The notes under the pieces were generated by a model. It ran no database searches and was not told where the DNA came from. It was given only the letters and a program-made list of their open reading frames with translations. Below, one piece after another: positions 34,592-44,547 of a stretch of DNA of 64,000 nucleotides (position 1 is its first letter; each line of letters opens with the position of its first letter). A program made the translations under genes and the position numbers. The stretch is from an uncultured Clostridia bacterium (GTDB lineage: Bacteria > Bacillota > Clostridia > Christensenellales > Borkfalkiaceae), in the NCBI GenBank assembly GCA_947053655.1, contig CAMRTO010000005.1, positions 1-64,000 on the forward strand, in the 5' to 3' direction.

Positions 34592-34925
34592 AAATCGGAT
34601 TCTTCGGCAAGCCTCAGAATGACAAGGGGAGGCAAGCCTCAGAATGACACCCTATGTCATCCTTAAAATTACCCTATGTCATCCTGAACGAAGTGAAGGA
34701 TCTGAAAAAATCAGATTCTTCGGCACGCCTCAGAATGACAAGGTTGCACGCCTCAGAATGACAAGGGGGGCGCGTCTCAGGATGACACCCTATGTCATCC
34801 TTAAAATTACCCTATGTCATCCTGAACGAAGTGAAGGATCTGAAAAAATCAGATTCTTCGGCAAGCCTCAGAATGACAAGGTTGCACGCCTCAGAATGAC
34901 GAGGGGGCAAGCCTCAGAATGATAA
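34592..34925 (+). repeat. Third cluster of repeat R1
   Basis: Several R1 units in direct orientation fill the gap between the GIY-YIG gene and the giant surface protein. Two blocks of about 125 bases are nearly identical to each other (34660-34785 and 34790-34915). No gene lies in 34590-34987. Confidence 0.8.
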
Positions 34926-34987
34926 GCATATTTATAAAAAACACGTTAAAAAGATAAAATTTCTTTATTAATGATAAGGAGAAGATT

Positions 34988-37900
34988 ATGAAACAAATGA
35001 AAAAAGGGAGTAAAACGACAAAAGTCAAAAGCAGGGCAAGCGCGTTTTTGTGCGCGGTCTTTGCTGCGGTCATTGCGGGCGCAACGGTGTTTTCCGCATG
35101 CGCCGACAGTGCAAAAAGCTTTAATCATAAATCCCCTGCGGAGGATACTGCGCAAACCACCACGCAGGAAGCTTCAAACTCCCTCCGCTTTGTGGTAAAC
35201 GGCGACTTTGAACAAAATTGGAACAGCGCCGTAAAGGTCAGTAAGGAAAAGGGCAAACAGGTCTGGTTTATCCTTGGCGCCGACTGGATAGCCCCCACGG
35301 CGGAAGCAAACCATCCGTTCGGCGCGGACGCCGACGGCTTCTCCTACGGCAGAATTACCGTGCCTGCGGGCGCGGATATCGTGCTGGATTTAAACGGTCA
35401 TACCATAAACCGCGGCCTTACCACGTACACCCAGCTTGGCAGTGTTTTGTATGTTGACGGCGGAAAGCTCACCTTAGAGGACGGCGCGGGCGGCGGTACA
35501 GTTACCGGCGGCTGGACGGGCGAATATGACAATTGGCACCCTACCGAAGGTAATTACGACTACGGCGGCGGCGTAATAATGAAAAGCGGAGAATTTACGC
35601 TTAACGGCGGTTCTATTACCGGCAACTATGCGGATTGCGCCGGCGGTGTCTACATTGTTGACGGCAAGTTTATAATGAACGGCGGCTCTGTCACAAATAA
35701 TACGGCAGACAGAGACGGTGCCGGAATGGAAATTGACAACGGTGCCGACCATGAAATAAACGGAGGCGAAATTTCTTATAATACGGGTAAAAGTTCTGTC
35801 GATACAAATGGCGGCGGAGGATTGTGTCTCTATGACGGTTGCTCTTTAACAATGAACGGCGGCAAAATTACGCATAATTCTACTGCGGGAGACGGCGGCG
35901 GCGTTTTGGTTTGCAATGGAACAACATTTACTTTCAACGACGGCGAAATTTCTTATAACCACACGGGGCAAAATGAAGGCGCAATAAGTATGTGTATACC
36001 TTCCTACGTCTATATGAACGGTGGTATAATTACCCAAAACACTCAAGTCAAAGGCACGGCGATTACTCCCAGCAACTCTACGACTAACGTTTTGGCTGTG
36101 GGCGGACCCGTTAAAATTTATAACAATTACATGGCAGGTACAACAACCCAAGCAAATTTAACTGTTGACGGGGTAAGACAGTTAAAAATTACAGGTCCGC
36201 TTATTACGGATAAAGGTACTGCATTTATAGGCATAAGTACGTCTCTTGCTAACAGTTCGGTACTTACTACTGGACTTAGCGCCAACAGCGGATTTTCTGC
36301 TATTCCTGCATCTACTTTTGATATAGCTGCGTTTTTTTACAGCGACATTGTCACTAAAAGACTGACGTTAAATAGCAGTAAAGAGTTGGTAGTATCAAAT
36401 AACTCGACAGACTACGCAGATCTTGAATGGGAATATCAGTTAAATAACGACAGCGCCTGGGTATCTTCAAACAAAAGAGATTTGGATATAACCTACGGCG
36501 ATAAGGTTACTGCAGTGCAAGTCAGTTTTAAGGGAACCGTAATTGCGGACTGGAAGGACGGCGGTACAAATTCCGGCAGTAATTACAATTTTAAAGTTTA
36601 CGGCAATACGAGTACGCCTTATTCAAGCATTGAAAATACGGGTTCGTATTCGTTTATGACGGACACAATTAATTCGATTTTTGCGGGGCTAATAACTACA
36701 AGCTATACGATACCTTTCCCTGCTTCATTTACAATAAACATTAAACCCAAAGAGATAAAAGTTAACCTTATAGATAAGGGCGGCGAGTACGGCACAGCCG
36801 TTAAGGATTTGTATGCCGAGGAGGACGTTTTAGGCGCCGACGGTCAGCCCACGGGCGATAAGGTCAAGCCGCAAATAGACCCTTCTACGCCGCTTGTGGG
36901 CGCGGACGCTTCGCTTAATTTAAGCGACCTTGTAACGCTTACCACCGACGCAACCAACACTTCCGACTTAGGGCTATACAGCATTAAAGGCGCGGCAAAG
37001 AGCAACGAGGTAAACAAAAATTATAAATACAGCTTTAAGACGGCAAGCTATACTGTAAGCGCGGCAACCGTTACCGCAAAATTCAGCGGAAGCAAGACGT
37101 ATAACGGAAGCGCACAAAACGACGCAACCGTAACGTTTACCTATCCTACGGGCTTCGCGGGTACGAGAATGACAAGCGCGGATTACACGGTAACCTATCC
37201 TACGGCGGGCTGTATAAACGCGAAAAAGTACACCAAGGACGATTTGGGCTTAACGCTTGGCACTACCGCCAACGCAAAACGCTTTGTACTTGCAAAGGAC
37301 GGTGTTTCGGGCGAGTACGAAATTAAAAAAGCAAAGCTTACCTGCACGGCGGATTCTAAAACTATAGGCTACGGCGACGCGGCGCCTACGTACACGGCAA
37401 CCTTTACGGGCTTTGTCGGCACGGACACGCAGGCGACGGTTATCAAAGGCTCGCTTACCTACACGTGCAGTTACACCCAGACAAGCGCGGCGGGAGAATA
37501 CGACATTACGCCCGGCGGCGCGACTGCGGACAACTATGAGATAGAGTTTAAAAAGGGCAAGCTGACCGTCGGCACGGGTACTGTCGCAAAACCCTCTCTT
37601 TCCGTAACGGAATTTACCTATGACGGAACGGAAAAGGTTTTCGCGGTGACCGGATATAACTCCGCCGCGATAAAGACGGTTACCCTTTCGGACAGCACAA
37701 ACTTTACCTGGGACGCGACCAATGCAAAGATAAAGGCGACCAAGGCGGGCAAATGCACCGTAACGTTTACCCTCGATACGGACAAGTACACCTGGACGGG
37801 CGGCACGCTTGCGCCGCACACCGTGGATATAGAAGTAAAACCCAAGCCGCTTGTATTTTCATTCACGCCCACGGGCGACGATAACTGGAAATGGGAGCAC

Positions 37901-40900
37901 GGCGCGGCGGGAAGCATAGCTTACGCTCAGACGGAAACCTTACCCGAAAGCAATAATATTGCGTATTACTTCTGTTATTATCCCGCAAACGACAGCTCTA
38001 AGGCAATAAAGGTCGACGGGACGAACATAGACGTTTCCAAGCTGGACGCGGGCAACTACATTGCGGAAGTAAAGCTTGTTGCGGCAGGCGAAACGGGTTA
38101 CAGCACGGACAACAAAAACTATGTTATAAACGCGGACTCCAAGGCGATGCAGACATTTAAAATAGACGCGGGCGGCGCGGACGTAAGCGGACTCGAATGG
38201 AAGTATACAATGGGCGACGACCCCGCGGCGGCGCTGTTTGCCGACGGCAAGCAGGCGGAACTGCGCTATACCGTAAAGGACGGCGAAGCCGTAATTTACA
38301 GGGTGGGACTGCCCGAAATACCTGCGTCGCACAACTATCTTTCGATAGATACGACCAAATTCGACGGCGGCGTAAAGACGGAAAAGGAAGACGGCACGCC
38401 CGTAACGGACTGCACCGCGCCCGGCACGTACAAGACGACCGTCGCGCTTAAAACCACTTCCAATTACCTTTTCGACGACCCGACCGCGGTTGAAAATATT
38501 TCCGCAGACAAAATGTCGGGCGAGGTTACGATAACCTGGACGGTAGGCAAGGGTAAGGTGGATATTTCCAAGGTAAAAGTGCAATACGGCTGGATTAACG
38601 ATGACACCGGCGAGATTGACTGGTTCGACTTCGACGAGAAAAATCCCCCCGTATTCAACCCCGACAGCCCCGTTTCTATAAGAATCAAACCCGAAACTTA
38701 TCCTGACGGAATAACCAAGGCGGAGATTACCGCAAACGATTACGCCGGCGACAGAGACGTGCCCGGCACGCTTGCGGCAAACGTTAAATATACGCTTGAC
38801 CCTAACTACGTATACATAAAGGAAGGCACTACGGCGGAAATTTCCGGCTCGTTTACCGACAAGGTAAGCATAACGCTTTCCAAAAAGAAAATTAAGATAA
38901 ACTGGACGCTTGACACCGTTAAGGACGCGGACGGAAACGAGGTTCTCGACGAGAACGGAGTGCCTTATCAGATTTACGTGCTCGACTTCGGCTCCGACCC
39001 CGACAATGTTAAAAAGTTTGTCAAGTACGAGTATCTGAAAGCCGACCCTTCGGACACGACCGACCCGACGCTGGCGACGCCCGTTCCCGAGCAGGCAAGC
39101 GGCACTACGACCAACGCGCAGCTTGACTATCTTATCGACGTGGACGGCGCGGGCAAGTTCAACGGCGGAAGCTCGACAAAGTCCATACCCATATTCGTAA
39201 AGGCGGTGCTCGATACAACCGTCAGCGGGTACGAGTATTACGAGTTTGAAATTCCCGACGGAAGTAACGCGGATTACCAGTTTACGAAGCTCGGACAAAA
39301 GAAGAACGCCATTAAGGTCGAGCAGGTAAAGGATAAGCTTGTCTACGGCACTGCCGTCGCAAGCTTGGACGAGTTGTATTCGCTCACCAAAAACGGAAGC
39401 AAATATTCCGAAAGCGTGTACAACGCCGTTATATACAAGGGCACGGACGATACAAACGCGGTTGCGGTTAAGGACTTCGACTTTGCTACTGCGGGCGTGG
39501 GCGTTTATACCATAAAATTCTCGCTTAAACCCAGCGTTGCGGACAGCGACGCGCTCGGCAAGACAAGCCTTACGCTTGAAATAACCAAAAAGCCGATAGA
39601 GGTTCCTTCCGTTACGGGAAGAATAGAATTCAACGGCACGGAGCTTGCGTTTGCGGATTATCTTGACGCGAAGTATAAGGAGTACCTCGACGCGGGCATT
39701 ATAAGCGCGGTCGGCGGCAGAACGGGCGCAAGAGACGTTTCCTCTAACGGCGCGTACGTTGCGACAATAGAGATAGTAAACGAAAATTACATGTGGAAGC
39801 TTCCCGAAGAAGCGGAGGCAACCCCTTCCAAGTCGCTTGCAAGGTTAAGCCTTGCCGCGGACGAGGCTTCTTCCTCCGTAACTTTAAACGCGGCGGCAAG
39901 CGAAGCTTCGTATAGCTGGAACGTGGCGCCTTTCAGACTTACGTCCGACATCGTTACCACCTCCGGCGGCAACGGCGCGGCCATAAATCTCACCAAGCTT
40001 CCCGAGTGGGCAAGACAGCTTATAACGGACGGCAGACTTTCGGCGGGACTCAAATACTACGTCGATGAAAACTGCACGGAAGAAGTTGCAACGGACGACA
40101 ACGGAAATTACATTCTCGAAAAGAAGATGTCTTATTACGTCAAGCCCGTCATCGGCGCAGGCGAAAACGGCGACGACAGCGGAAACTTCACCTTCGCAAC
40201 GGACGACAGCATAATCAACACGCCCGCAAAGCCGCTTACGTACAAAGTACCGCAAAGCGGCGCGGCGGCGGCGTTGGGCAATATAAAGAACTTCGTAACC
40301 AAGACCTGGCTGGGACTTCCCGTATGGGCATGGATGGCGATAGGTCTTGCGGTGCTTATACTTCTTATAATAATAATCGCGGTAGCGGTTAAGCGCAGAA
40401 AGACGAAGGCGGCGCGTGAAGAAAAGAAAGCCGCCAAGGAAGCGGCAAAAGCGGAGGCGGAAGCAAAAGCCGAAGCGGAGCGTGCGCGTCTTGAAAGCCA
40501 GCGCGAGATAGAAAAGATGAAAGCGGAAGCGGAGGCGGCGAAAGCCAAAGCCCAGGCGGAAGCGGAAATCGCAAAGATACGTGCGCAGGCTCAGGCGGCA
40601 ATGCCTCAGGTTCAGCCCGTGCAGGCAATGCCTCAAATGCCGCAGATGCCTCAGGCAATGCCCCAACAGCAACCCATGCAGGCTATGCCTAACGCTCAGC
40701 AGTATCCTCAGCAGTATGCTCCTGCTCCCCGACAGACGGCGGACGGCGGCGCTATTGCAAGAATAGAAGCGGAAATCGCGGCAATGCGCGCGGAACACAG
40801 GACCGAGCGCGAGTTTGCGGCAATGCGCGCGGAACAGCGTGCGGACAGAGAGCTTAACGCTATGAAAACAGAGCTTGAAATTTCCAGGCTCCGCGCAGAG

Positions 40901-41251
40901 CAGAGGGGTAATTCTTCCTCGCAGTCCGATAAGAGTTCCTTCGAACAATTGCTTAACAATCCCGATATGTTGATGATAGGTCAGCTTGCCGTGGCTATCT
41001 GGAAAAGCATGAAGGAGGGCGCAAGTCTGCCTTCGCTCCAACAGCAGCCCGCGGAGCAACCCGACCAAACGGTTAAGGAGGAGGTATCCCAACCCGTTTC
41101 GGCGGCGTATCCGCCCGACGCGGTAATAACCACCACCACGACCGTAGACACCACCAGAAGCGCAAAGACCAATCTGCGCGGCAGGGATGACCGGCGCGAC
41201 GTGGCGGGCTTTGCCGACATAGACGGTTTTTACGACAGTTACGAGGAATAA
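34988..41251 (+). CDS. Giant surface protein: beta-helix, MBG-like repeats, one C-terminal membrane helix and coiled-coil tail
   Basis: This 2087-residue protein starts with AAGGAG before ATG. It has a signal sequence ending in 'VFSAC', perhaps a lipobox. Residues of about 100-345 hold 'GGSITGN'/'GGEISYN' beta-helix turns like those of polymorphic surface proteins. Many MBG/YDG-type beta modules follow (about 570-1740; 'YNGSAQ', 'YDGTEK', 'YGDAAPTYTATF'). A membrane helix lies near 1778-1800, and then a cytoplasmic tail of about 285 residues with Lys/Ala/Glu coiled coil, a Met/Pro/Gln-rich stretch and an acidic end ('FADIDGFYDSYEE'). It probably adheres to host or food polymers and may link surface to cytoplasm. 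No sortase motif is seen. Confidence 0.82.
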   Translation: MKQMKKGSKTTKVKSRASAFLCAVFAAVIAGATVFSACADSAKSFNHKSPAEDTAQTTTQEASNSLRFVVNGDFEQNWNSAVKVSKEKGKQVWFILGADWIAPTAEANHPFGADADGFSYGRITVPAGADIVLDLNGHTINRGLTTYTQLGSVLYVDGGKLTLEDGAGGGTVTGGWTGEYDNWHPTEGNYDYGGGVIMKSGEFTLNGGSITGNYADCAGGVYIVDGKFIMNGGSVTNNTADRDGAGMEIDNGADHEINGGEISYNTGKSSVDTNGGGGLCLYDGCSLTMNGGKITHNSTAGDGGGVLVCNGTTFTFNDGEISYNHTGQNEGAISMCIPSYVYMNGGIITQNTQVKGTAITPSNSTTNVLAVGGPVKIYNNYMAGTTTQANLTVDGVRQLKITGPLITDKGTAFIGISTSLANSSVLTTGLSANSGFSAIPASTFDIAAFFYSDIVTKRLTLNSSKELVVSNNSTDYADLEWEYQLNNDSAWVSSNKRDLDITYGDKVTAVQVSFKGTVIADWKDGGTNSGSNYNFKVYGNTSTPYSSIENTGSYSFMTDTINSIFAGLITTSYTIPFPASFTINIKPKEIKVNLIDKGGEYGTAVKDLYAEEDVLGADGQPTGDKVKPQIDPSTPLVGADASLNLSDLVTLTTDATNTSDLGLYSIKGAAKSNEVNKNYKYSFKTASYTVSAATVTAKFSGSKTYNGSAQNDATVTFTYPTGFAGTRMTSADYTVTYPTAGCINAKKYTKDDLGLTLGTTANAKRFVLAKDGVSGEYEIKKAKLTCTADSKTIGYGDAAPTYTATFTGFVGTDTQATVIKGSLTYTCSYTQTSAAGEYDITPGGATADNYEIEFKKGKLTVGTGTVAKPSLSVTEFTYDGTEKVFAVTGYNSAAIKTVTLSDSTNFTWDATNAKIKATKAGKCTVTFTLDTDKYTWTGGTLAPHTVDIEVKPKPLVFSFTPTGDDNWKWEHGAAGSIAYAQTETLPESNNIAYYFCYYPANDSSKAIKVDGTNIDVSKLDAGNYIAEVKLVAAGETGYSTDNKNYVINADSKAMQTFKIDAGGADVSGLEWKYTMGDDPAAALFADGKQAELRYTVKDGEAVIYRVGLPEIPASHNYLSIDTTKFDGGVKTEKEDGTPVTDCTAPGTYKTTVALKTTSNYLFDDPTAVENISADKMSGEVTITWTVGKGKVDISKVKVQYGWINDDTGEIDWFDFDEKNPPVFNPDSPVSIRIKPETYPDGITKAEITANDYAGDRDVPGTLAANVKYTLDPNYVYIKEGTTAEISGSFTDKVSITLSKKKIKINWTLDTVKDADGNEVLDENGVPYQIYVLDFGSDPDNVKKFVKYEYLKADPSDTTDPTLATPVPEQASGTTTNAQLDYLIDVDGAGKFNGGSSTKSIPIFVKAVLDTTVSGYEYYEFEIPDGSNADYQFTKLGQKKNAIKVEQVKDKLVYGTAVASLDELYSLTKNGSKYSESVYNAVIYKGTDDTNAVAVKDFDFATAGVGVYTIKFSLKPSVADSDALGKTSLTLEITKKPIEVPSVTGRIEFNGTELAFADYLDAKYKEYLDAGIISAVGGRTGARDVSSNGAYVATIEIVNENYMWKLPEEAEATPSKSLARLSLAADEASSSVTLNAAASEASYSWNVAPFRLTSDIVTTSGGNGAAINLTKLPEWARQLITDGRLSAGLKYYVDENCTEEVATDDNGNYILEKKMSYYVKPVIGAGENGDDSGNFTFATDDSIINTPAKPLTYKVPQSGAAAALGNIKNFVTKTWLGLPVWAWMAIGLAVLILLIIIIAVAVKRRKTKAAREEKKAAKEAAKAEAEAKAEAERARLESQREIEKMKAEAEAAKAKAQAEAEIAKIRAQAQAAMPQVQPVQAMPQMPQMPQAMPQQQPMQAMPNAQQYPQQYAPAPRQTADGGAIARIEAEIAAMRAEHRTEREFAAMRAEQRADRELNAMKTELEISRLRAEQRGNSSSQSDKSSFEQLLNNPDMLMIGQLAVAIWKSMKEGASLPSLQQQPAEQPDQTVKEEVSQPVSAAYPPDAVITTTTTVDTTRSAKTNLRGRDDRRDVAGFADIDGFYDSYEE

Positions 41252-41261
41252 ATAAAAGTTT

Positions 41262-41293
41262 TAAAAGACGGTATCTTCGGGTACCGTCTTTTA
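41262..41293 (+). terminator. Terminator after the giant surface protein
   Basis: AAAAGACGGTA pairs with TACCGTCTTTT around a TTCG tetraloop and ends in a T-rich stretch. Confidence 0.85.
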
Positions 41294-41573
41294 TTTATAA
41301 TTGTTTGATTTAAATTTCAAACAGAGGCTTGTTTAAAAATAAAATAATTTTTTATGCGTGAAATTTGCCGCAATAGAAGCGGCAAGGGGCGCAGGGCTTG
41401 GGCGCGGAGCCCGGTAAAAGATTTGTTGCGGACAAAATATTTAAAATTGTGGCGGTTTGAATAAATATTTTTCAAACTTTACAAGCGTCAAACGCATTAA
41501 TGTTAAAATTTATCAAACGCGGTATGTTGCGGACGTGTTAAAAATTAACATGCAAAAAATTATGCCGCCGCGC

Positions 41574-41602
41574 TTGACTTCGCACCACTCGGGTACTATA
41601 CT
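41574..41602 (+). promoter_or_regulatory. Possible upstream promoter before nrdD
   Basis: TTGACT (41574-41579), 17 bases, TATACT (41597-41602). The rest of the gap 41294-41640 shows only short stems (TTGCCGC/GCGGCAA near 41369) and no recognised gene or RNA. Confidence 0.4.
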
Positions 41603-41650
41603 TGAATTCACTGCCGCCAAGGCTCGGTATAATATTTTTGAATACCAAAA

Positions 41651-41703
41651 CCACAATATATTGTGGTATGTCTATTGACAAACCACTAAATGTATGGTAT
41701 TCT
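41651..41703 (+). promoter_or_regulatory. nrdD promoter with tandem NrdR boxes
   Basis: Box 1, CCACAATATATTGTGG (41651-41666), is a perfect palindrome of the NrdR type. Box 2, CCACTAAATGTATGGT (41683-41698), is weaker; the centres are 32 bases apart, three helical turns. The promoter TTGACA (41675-41680), 17 bases, TATTCT (41698-41703) is interleaved, so box 2 fills the spacer and bound NrdR should block polymerase. Confidence 0.8.
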
Positions 41704-41743
41704 TATACGCGATACCGCTTTTGGCGTGTTATTGGAGGAAGTT

Positions 41744-43870
41744 ATGAAAGTCATTAAACGCGACGGTTCTACCGCAGAATTCGACAAGAAGAAAATCGTT
41801 CTCGCTATCGGTAAAGCGAATGAGGCGGTCGACTTCGAGGACAGGGTTACCGACGCACAGATTAACGACATTGTAGAGGATATCGCGTCGCGCCACAGAA
41901 GGCGCGTTCTCGTAGAGGACATTCAGGACATGGTAGAGGAGAAGCTTATGGAGCTTCAAAAGTACCAGCTCATGAAGGCGTATATGCTTTACCGCTACGA
42001 GCGTCAGCTTGTCCGCAAGGCCAACACCACGGACGAGAGCATTCTTTCGCTTATCAAAAACTCCAATAAAGAGGTTATGGAAGAAAATTCCAACAAAAAC
42101 GCGCGCACGGCTTCCACCCAGCGCGACTTAATCGCGGGCGAGGTTTCGAAAGACCTTACGCGCAGAATACTTCTTCCCAAAAATATTTCCAAGGCGCATG
42201 ACGAAGGCGCTATCCACTTCCACGACGCGGACTACTTTTTGCAGCCCATTTTCAATTGCTGTCTTATAAATATCAAGGACATGCTTGAAAAGGGTACCGT
42301 CATGAACGGAAAAATGATTGAAAGCCCGCGCTCCTTCCAGACTGCCTGCACGGTAACCACGCAGATAATAGCGTCCGTCGCGTCCAGTCAGTACGGCGGA
42401 CAGTCCGTAAACATAGCGCACCTCGGCAAATATTTAAGACGCACCAAGGAAAAATATATAAAGCAGTGTAAGGAGCAGTTCGGCGACACTCTTGACGAAG
42501 CTACGCAAAAAAGCTTTGTCGATATGCGCCTTAAAGAATCGCTTAAAGCCGGAGTGCAGACAATTCAATATCAGATAAACACGCTTATGACCACAAACGG
42601 TCAGTCGCCTTTCGTTACGCTTTTCCTCTATGTCGACGAAAAAGACGAGTATATCGAAGAAAACGCAATGATAATAGAGGAAATTTTAAAACAGCGTTAC
42701 GAGGGTATTAAGAACGAAAAAGGCGTTTACGTTACGCCCGCATTCCCCAAACTTATATACGTTCTGGACGAAAACAACTGCCTGAAAGGCGGCAAGTACG
42801 ACTATCTTACCCGTCTTGCGGTCAAATGCTCCTCCAAGCGCCTTTATCCCGACTACATTTCGGCTAAGAAGATGCGCGAAAATTACGAGGGCAACGTGTT
42901 CTCGCCCATGGGCTGCCGCTCTTTCCTGTCCCCCTGGAAGGACGAAGACGGCAACTACAAGTTCGAGGGCAGGTTCAACCAGGGCGTTGTTTCCATAAAT
43001 CTTCCCCAGTGCGGAATAATGGCAAACGGCGACGAAAAGAAGTTTTGGGAGCTGCTTGAAGAAAGACTTCAACTTTGCTACGAAGCTTTGATGTGCCGTC
43101 ACAACGCGCTTATGGGCGTCACCAGCGACGTTTCCCCCGTACACTGGCAGTACGGCGCCATAGCCCGTTTGGAGCCGGGCGAAAAGATAGACAAGTATCT
43201 TTTAAACGGCTACTCTACCATTTCTTTGGGTTATATCGGACTTTACGAGGTAACAAAGCTTGTCAAAGGCGTTTCGCATACCGACCCCGAGGGAACGGAG
43301 TTTGCGCTTAAAGTTATGAATACCCTGCGCGAGCATTGCGAAAAATGGAAAAAGGAAACGGGTCTCGGCTTCGGGCTGTACGGCACGCCTGCCGAATCGC
43401 TTTGCTACCGCTTCGCAAGGATTGATAAGGAGCGCTTCGGCGAGATACCCGACGTCACCGACAAGGGCTACTATACAAACAGTTATCATGTGGACGTGCG
43501 CGAGCATATAGACGCGTTCTCCAAATTCACGTTTGAAAGCCAATTCCAGCAAATTTCCTCTGGCGGAGCTATTTCCTACGTCGAAATACCCAATATGCGC
43601 CACAACCTGACCGCCATGGAGGACGTTGTAAAATACATTTACGACAATATCCAGTATGCGGAGTTTAACACCAAGTCGGATTATTGCCACGTTTGCGGCT
43701 TCGACGGCGAAATAACGATAAACGACGACAACGAATGGGAATGCCCCGTCTGCCACAATAAAGACCAGCGCAAAATGAACGTTACCCGCCGCACTTGCGG
43801 ATACCTCGGCGAAAATTTCTGGAACGTCGGCAAGACAAAAGAAATTAAGGCGCGCGTGCTGCACCTGTAA
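41744..43870 (+). CDS. nrdD: Anaerobic (class III) ribonucleoside-triphosphate reductase
   Basis: This 708-residue protein starts at ATG 41744 ('MKVIKRDGSTAEFD'), with TTGGAGGAAG upstream. An N-terminal ATP-cone (about 1-90) gives allosteric control. The catalytic barrel follows. Near the end are the zinc site ('CHVCG' about 648 and 'CPVCH' about 675) and the glycyl radical loop 'RRTCGYLGENFWN' (about 681-693). It reduces ribonucleotides without oxygen, after activation by NrdG, which is encoded next. NrdR control is indicated by the boxes upstream. Confidence 0.95.
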   Translation: MKVIKRDGSTAEFDKKKIVLAIGKANEAVDFEDRVTDAQINDIVEDIASRHRRRVLVEDIQDMVEEKLMELQKYQLMKAYMLYRYERQLVRKANTTDESILSLIKNSNKEVMEENSNKNARTASTQRDLIAGEVSKDLTRRILLPKNISKAHDEGAIHFHDADYFLQPIFNCCLINIKDMLEKGTVMNGKMIESPRSFQTACTVTTQIIASVASSQYGGQSVNIAHLGKYLRRTKEKYIKQCKEQFGDTLDEATQKSFVDMRLKESLKAGVQTIQYQINTLMTTNGQSPFVTLFLYVDEKDEYIEENAMIIEEILKQRYEGIKNEKGVYVTPAFPKLIYVLDENNCLKGGKYDYLTRLAVKCSSKRLYPDYISAKKMRENYEGNVFSPMGCRSFLSPWKDEDGNYKFEGRFNQGVVSINLPQCGIMANGDEKKFWELLEERLQLCYEALMCRHNALMGVTSDVSPVHWQYGAIARLEPGEKIDKYLLNGYSTISLGYIGLYEVTKLVKGVSHTDPEGTEFALKVMNTLREHCEKWKKETGLGFGLYGTPAESLCYRFARIDKERFGEIPDVTDKGYYTNSYHVDVREHIDAFSKFTFESQFQQISSGGAISYVEIPNMRHNLTAMEDVVKYIYDNIQYAEFNTKSDYCHVCGFDGEITINDDNEWECPVCHNKDQRKMNVTRRTCGYLGENFWNVGKTKEIKARVLHL

Positions 43871-43888
43871 AATTTTACAAAAATTCGG

Positions 43889-43922
43889 GGCGCGACCCAA
43901 AAGTGTGATTTTGGGTCGCGCC
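43889..43922 (+). terminator. Strong hairpin between nrdD and nrdG
   Basis: A perfect 14-pair stem (GGCGCGACCCAAAA/TTTTGGGTCGCGCC) with a six-base loop and no T-run after it. It may weaken read-through into nrdG, so that the activase is made in smaller amounts, or protect the nrdD message. Confidence 0.5.
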
Positions 43923-43999
43923 GCCGATTTAACGGTAGACAGGCGGAAAGGTCGTCTTACGCAAACGGAATAAATATACAAGGACTGAACGACGCGTTT

Positions 44000-44533
44000 A
44001 TGAATTACGCTACTATAAAATGGTACGACATATCCAACGGCCCCGGGGTCAGGGTGTCGCTTTACGTTTCGGGTTGCAGAAACCGCTGTAAAAACTGCTT
44101 CAATCCCGAAACCTGGGACTTTTGCTACGGCGAACCGTTTACTCGGGATATCGAAGAAAAAATAATAAAAGGGCTTGCCCCGGACTACATAAAGGGCTTC
44201 ACGCTTTTGGGCGGCGACCCGTTCGAGCCGGAGAACGCGCAGGCGATAGCGCCGTTTATTGAACGGCTAAGAAAAATTTATCCCGACAAATCCTTTTGGT
44301 GCTATACGGGCTACGATTACGAAGCCGACCTTTTAACGGGCAAAAAGGGCGACATAGACACGGTTATGCGCATTTTAAAGTGTCTTGACGTGCTTGTGGA
44401 CGGCAGGTTTGTGGAAGATTTGAAGGATCTGAATCTCTTATTCCGCGGCTCGTCAAATCAGAGGATAATTCTCGTTCAGCCTTCGCTGGAAAGCGACGAA
44501 GTAGTGCTTTGGGACGAAAAAACCATAGTTTAA
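44000..44533 (+). CDS. nrdG: Anaerobic ribonucleotide reductase activating enzyme (radical SAM)
   Basis: This 177-residue radical SAM protein has the cluster motif C-x3-C-x2-C in 'GCRNRCKNCFNPETW' (Cys26, Cys30, Cys33), then 'LLGGDPFEPEN', the SAM-binding GGE-like segment. It generates the glycyl radical on NrdD using S-adenosylmethionine. The nearest purine-rich site (AAGGA, about 16 bases upstream) is poorly placed, so translation may be weak or depend on nrdD. Confidence 0.93.
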   Translation: MNYATIKWYDISNGPGVRVSLYVSGCRNRCKNCFNPETWDFCYGEPFTRDIEEKIIKGLAPDYIKGFTLLGGDPFEPENAQAIAPFIERLRKIYPDKSFWCYTGYDYEADLLTGKKGDIDTVMRILKCLDVLVDGRFVEDLKDLNLLFRGSSNQRIILVQPSLESDEVVLWDEKTIV

Positions 44534-44547
44534 AAGAGGAAACGCAA

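Noticed and set aside
34644..34922. Open frame of 92 codons with repeated 'CHPERSEGSEKIRFFG'
   Set aside because: It is the R1 repeat translated twice; its length reflects repeat periodicity, not a gene.
32093..34925. CRISPR array
   Set aside because: Units are adjacent or irregularly spaced, the spacers are not uniform, and there are no cas genes.
41294..41640. Riboswitch or small RNA before nrdD
   Set aside because: Only short stems are visible and no known RNA family pattern was recognised.
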